A stretch of DNA of 64,000 bases from 20CM-2-65-7 sp963830455 (GTDB lineage Bacteria; Gemmatimonadota; Gemmatimonadetes; Gemmatimonadales; GWC2-71-9): positions 310,001 through 374,000 of the forward strand of contig CAWHMT010000008.1 in assembly GCA_963830455.1 (NCBI GenBank), written 5' to 3'. The position numbers were made by a program, and so were the translations under genes. The notes under the pieces were generated by a model. It was not told where the DNA came from and searched no databases. It was given only the letters and a program-made list of their open reading frames with translations. Numbering within the stretch: the stretch's first letter is position 1; every line of letters begins with the position of its first letter. Of this stretch, positions 62,247-64,000 are shown one piece after another.

Positions 62247-63686
62247 CTAGTCGCCGCCGCCCTCACCCTCGCCGCTGTGCGGCGGCATCTTCCAGGTCGA
62301 GGACTTGCCGGTGTGGCACACGCTGCACTTGCCGATCGCCCGCGGGTCATTCTGCAGCGCGATGTTCTGCGCATTGTCCTTGGCGAGGTTCGACGGAGAG
62401 AGCGCGTGCGGAGAGCCGTGGCAGGTGGAGCAGAGCACCTTGTGCCCGGCGTGCGCCTTGCTGTTCAGGTACTTGCCGAAGAGGCCGCTGCCGATGTCGC
62501 TCACCCCTTCCTGGTAGCTCGTGCCGTGGCAGGTCGCGCACTTGGGCAGGGTGTCCTCGCTCCAGGGCTTCTTGAGCTGGCCCTGCGAAACGCGCTGGTT
62601 CAGGTCGCCGTGGCAGTCGGTGCACCAGACGTTGTGGCCGCCCGTGGTCTTCTTGGTGTGCGTATCGCGGTAGCAATTCACGCCGTTGCCGGGGTGGCAG
62701 TCGTAGCAATTGCGCGCGATGTTCGCGTCGTACGCCTTCACGGCCGAGCTCTGCACGTGCCAGCGGTGAAGGACATCCGAGAACGTGTACTGAGAAGTCG
62801 GCAGACCCGTGTAGCCGGGCGCTTTGCTGTCGCCCATGGCCGGGTCGAGGTGGCATTGCGAGCAGCGCACGGGGCCAGGGATTCCGTCGCCATCTGGGTC
62901 GAGCGTGCTGATGTCGATGCCGCTGCTTCGCTTGTGGAGGGCGCCCATCGCCTGGAAGGAGCCGTCGGCCGTGGCCGGATAGCCCATGGACGTCGCGACC
63001 TTGATGTGGCAGTTGCAGCAGCCGCCGAAGGCCACCGGCACCGTCGCCGTGGTCTGTGCGAGCACTTTGTTGCTCGACTTGTCCACCACCTGGAAGGTCC
63101 CCGTCAGATACGGGTTGCGCGCCGGGCCGCCCAGGGGGTCCGTCATGATGTTGTTGGCCGAGTTCTTGTCCACCACCGGGTAGACCGGCACGCCCTTCAC
63201 TTCCCAAAAACCCTGCTTCGAGTTGGGCGTCATCTCGCCGGCGAGCAGAGCGCCCGTCAGGCCCTGAACCTTTCCGTCCGAGCGCACGGGGTTGAATCCG
63301 GGGAACAGCTTCGGGAGCATTGGCCAGCCAGTTCTTGTAATACGGGTCCGCCTTCACCGAGGAATCGGTGTTCTCGGCCACGCTGTACTTGACCGTGATG
63401 GATTTGTTGGAAGCCACCACGCTCGGTTCTTCGCCCTTCTTGAACACCTGGGCCCGGAACGTGTTGAACGGCGGAAGCAACATGAATTTATCGAACGATG
63501 GACAGGCGCAATGCATGCCCAGGTCGTTGTTGGCGAGGATCACGTAGGTGAGCTTGACGAGCTCGACTTCGCAGCCGCCTCGTCGGATTCGTCGGCCTGC
63601 TGTCCCGACTCGGTGCCGCCGCAGCCCCACGCGCCGGGAGCCAGCAGCCCGAGCGCGGCGAGAAACGAATAGCGGATGTTGCGCAT
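62247..63686 (-). pseudogene. Heptaheme cytochrome c lipoprotein with two frameshifts
   Basis: Starts at 63686 with GGAG upstream and a lipoprotein signal (PGAWGC). The following region (ELVKLTYVILANNDLGMHC, then FNTFRAQVF) is in a second frame from about 63,575, and the rest from about 63,320 to 62,247 in a third. Seven CxxCH heme motifs are visible: CCNCH, CSQCH, CYDCH, CTDCH, CATCH, CSTCH and CSVCH, with extra histidines as distal ligands. It should be a periplasmic or surface electron carrier as in metal-reducing deltaproteobacteria. Both frameshifts look like single-base consensus errors. Confidence 0.75.
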
Positions 63687-64000
63687 TTTGTATTCTCCGG
63701 TATTCCAAGCGCCTACTTCTTTGGACTTCTCAACCCGGGCATCTCCGGGCGATTGCGCCGAGAGCAAAGGTCAGACCACCAGGCCGCGCGAGCCAGCCAA
63801 GGCAACCCGAGGCCGGCGCAACCGGCCTTCTTCACAGGGCAGGGCCACAGTGCAGGGCACAGACAGACCAATGCGCTCCGGGTGCTCGGGATGGCCAGAG
63901 TGTCGTTAACGTCAACGGGCCGTTGCGTTCATGTTAAAGTGTGGTCACTTGCGGCCAAAGACGAGATGCCGAGGTCCTGATGGCGATGATTGCCCTCCAA
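63687..64000. other. Right end of window, no supported gene
   Basis: Upstream region of the cytochrome gene. Short frames on the plus strand lack protein-like composition. I see no promoter strong enough to name. An ATG near the last 25 bases could begin a gene that leaves the window. Confidence 0.5.

Overview
The window is high-GC bacterial DNA with two different histories. Positions 1 to about 58,470 read as one coherent chromosome segment, most like a Gemmatimonadota or related soil bacterium. The evidence is a GWxTD-domain protein, Hanks kinases with zinc-ribbon N-termini, a PEGA/TonB-tailed kinase, many Sec-exported beta-barrel and lipoproteins, a B12-dependent ribonucleotide reductase and a complete murein-recycling set. 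This is inference from gene content, since there is no rRNA or tRNA in the window. From about 58,480 to the end the gene content changes to AbiE toxin-antitoxin remnants, leuA, a prenyltransferase-repeat protein and a heptaheme cytochrome c, all broken by frameshifts except the prenyltransferase-repeat protein. That part looks like a different, perhaps myxobacterial or deltaproteobacterial, source joined through two truncated genes.

Layout. 0-6.3 kb: MOSC protein, zinc-ribbon protein, class II ribonucleotide reductase, gamma-carbonic anhydrase-like protein and a kinase with a TonB-like tail. 6.3-13.3 kb: three exported proteins on the minus strand (GWxTD protein, metallopeptidase with propeller and barrel, lipoprotein amidase). 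13.3-18.2 kb: an overlapping operon FHA / Ser-Thr kinase / PP2C phosphatase / FHA-membrane-protease, a complete phospho-signalling module. 18.3-26.5 kb: serine hydrolases, PspC, small outer-membrane proteins, a potassium channel, a cupin and membrane proteins. 26.5-32.4 kb: the whole aspartate-to-threonine pathway, with asd divergent from thrB-thrA-thrC. 32.4-40.3 kb: an Ig-like lipoprotein, a large secreted nuclease, and a LysR regulator divergent from an SMP-30 / NTF2 / aldo-keto reductase operon. 42-50 kb: Mug glycosylase, peptidase U32, an ArsR-SRPBCC-reductase operon, and a sigma-54 activator next to a canonical sigma-54 promoter for a DUF1269 protein. 53.6-57.1 kb: murQ-anmK-nagZ. 57.1-58.5 kb: a broken gamma-glutamyltranspeptidase.

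The most unusual part is a set of integron attC recombination sites without any integron integrase. Sites at 52,630-52,719 and 52,910-53,041 are textbook attC: R boxes GCCTAAC / GTTAGRC, an L-box stem and two extrahelical G residues on one arm. A near-identical site at 51,526-51,617 has lost its far end, and a more diverged one lies at 41,389-41,490. Half-site remnants may exist at 25,854 and 33,709. All are in the same (minus) orientation, and four open reading frames lie between those at 51.5-53.5 kb. The stop codons of three cassette genes fall exactly in the attC R'' box. Two attC loops carry a Shine-Dalgarno plus ATG mini-ORF, a third carries an extended -10 promoter, and a free-standing gene at 42,005 starts with the same loop sequence. 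This is an integrase-less cassette cluster (CALIN-like) in which the recombination sites seem to double as expression signals.

Other recurrent patterns are long G:C homopolymers giving poly-glycine or poly-proline insertions in conserved enzymes, several genes whose -10 box lies five to seven bases from the start codon (probable leaderless mRNAs), and single-base frameshifts. The frameshifts are sparse before 57 kb and dense after it, which suggests lower consensus quality at the 3' end.
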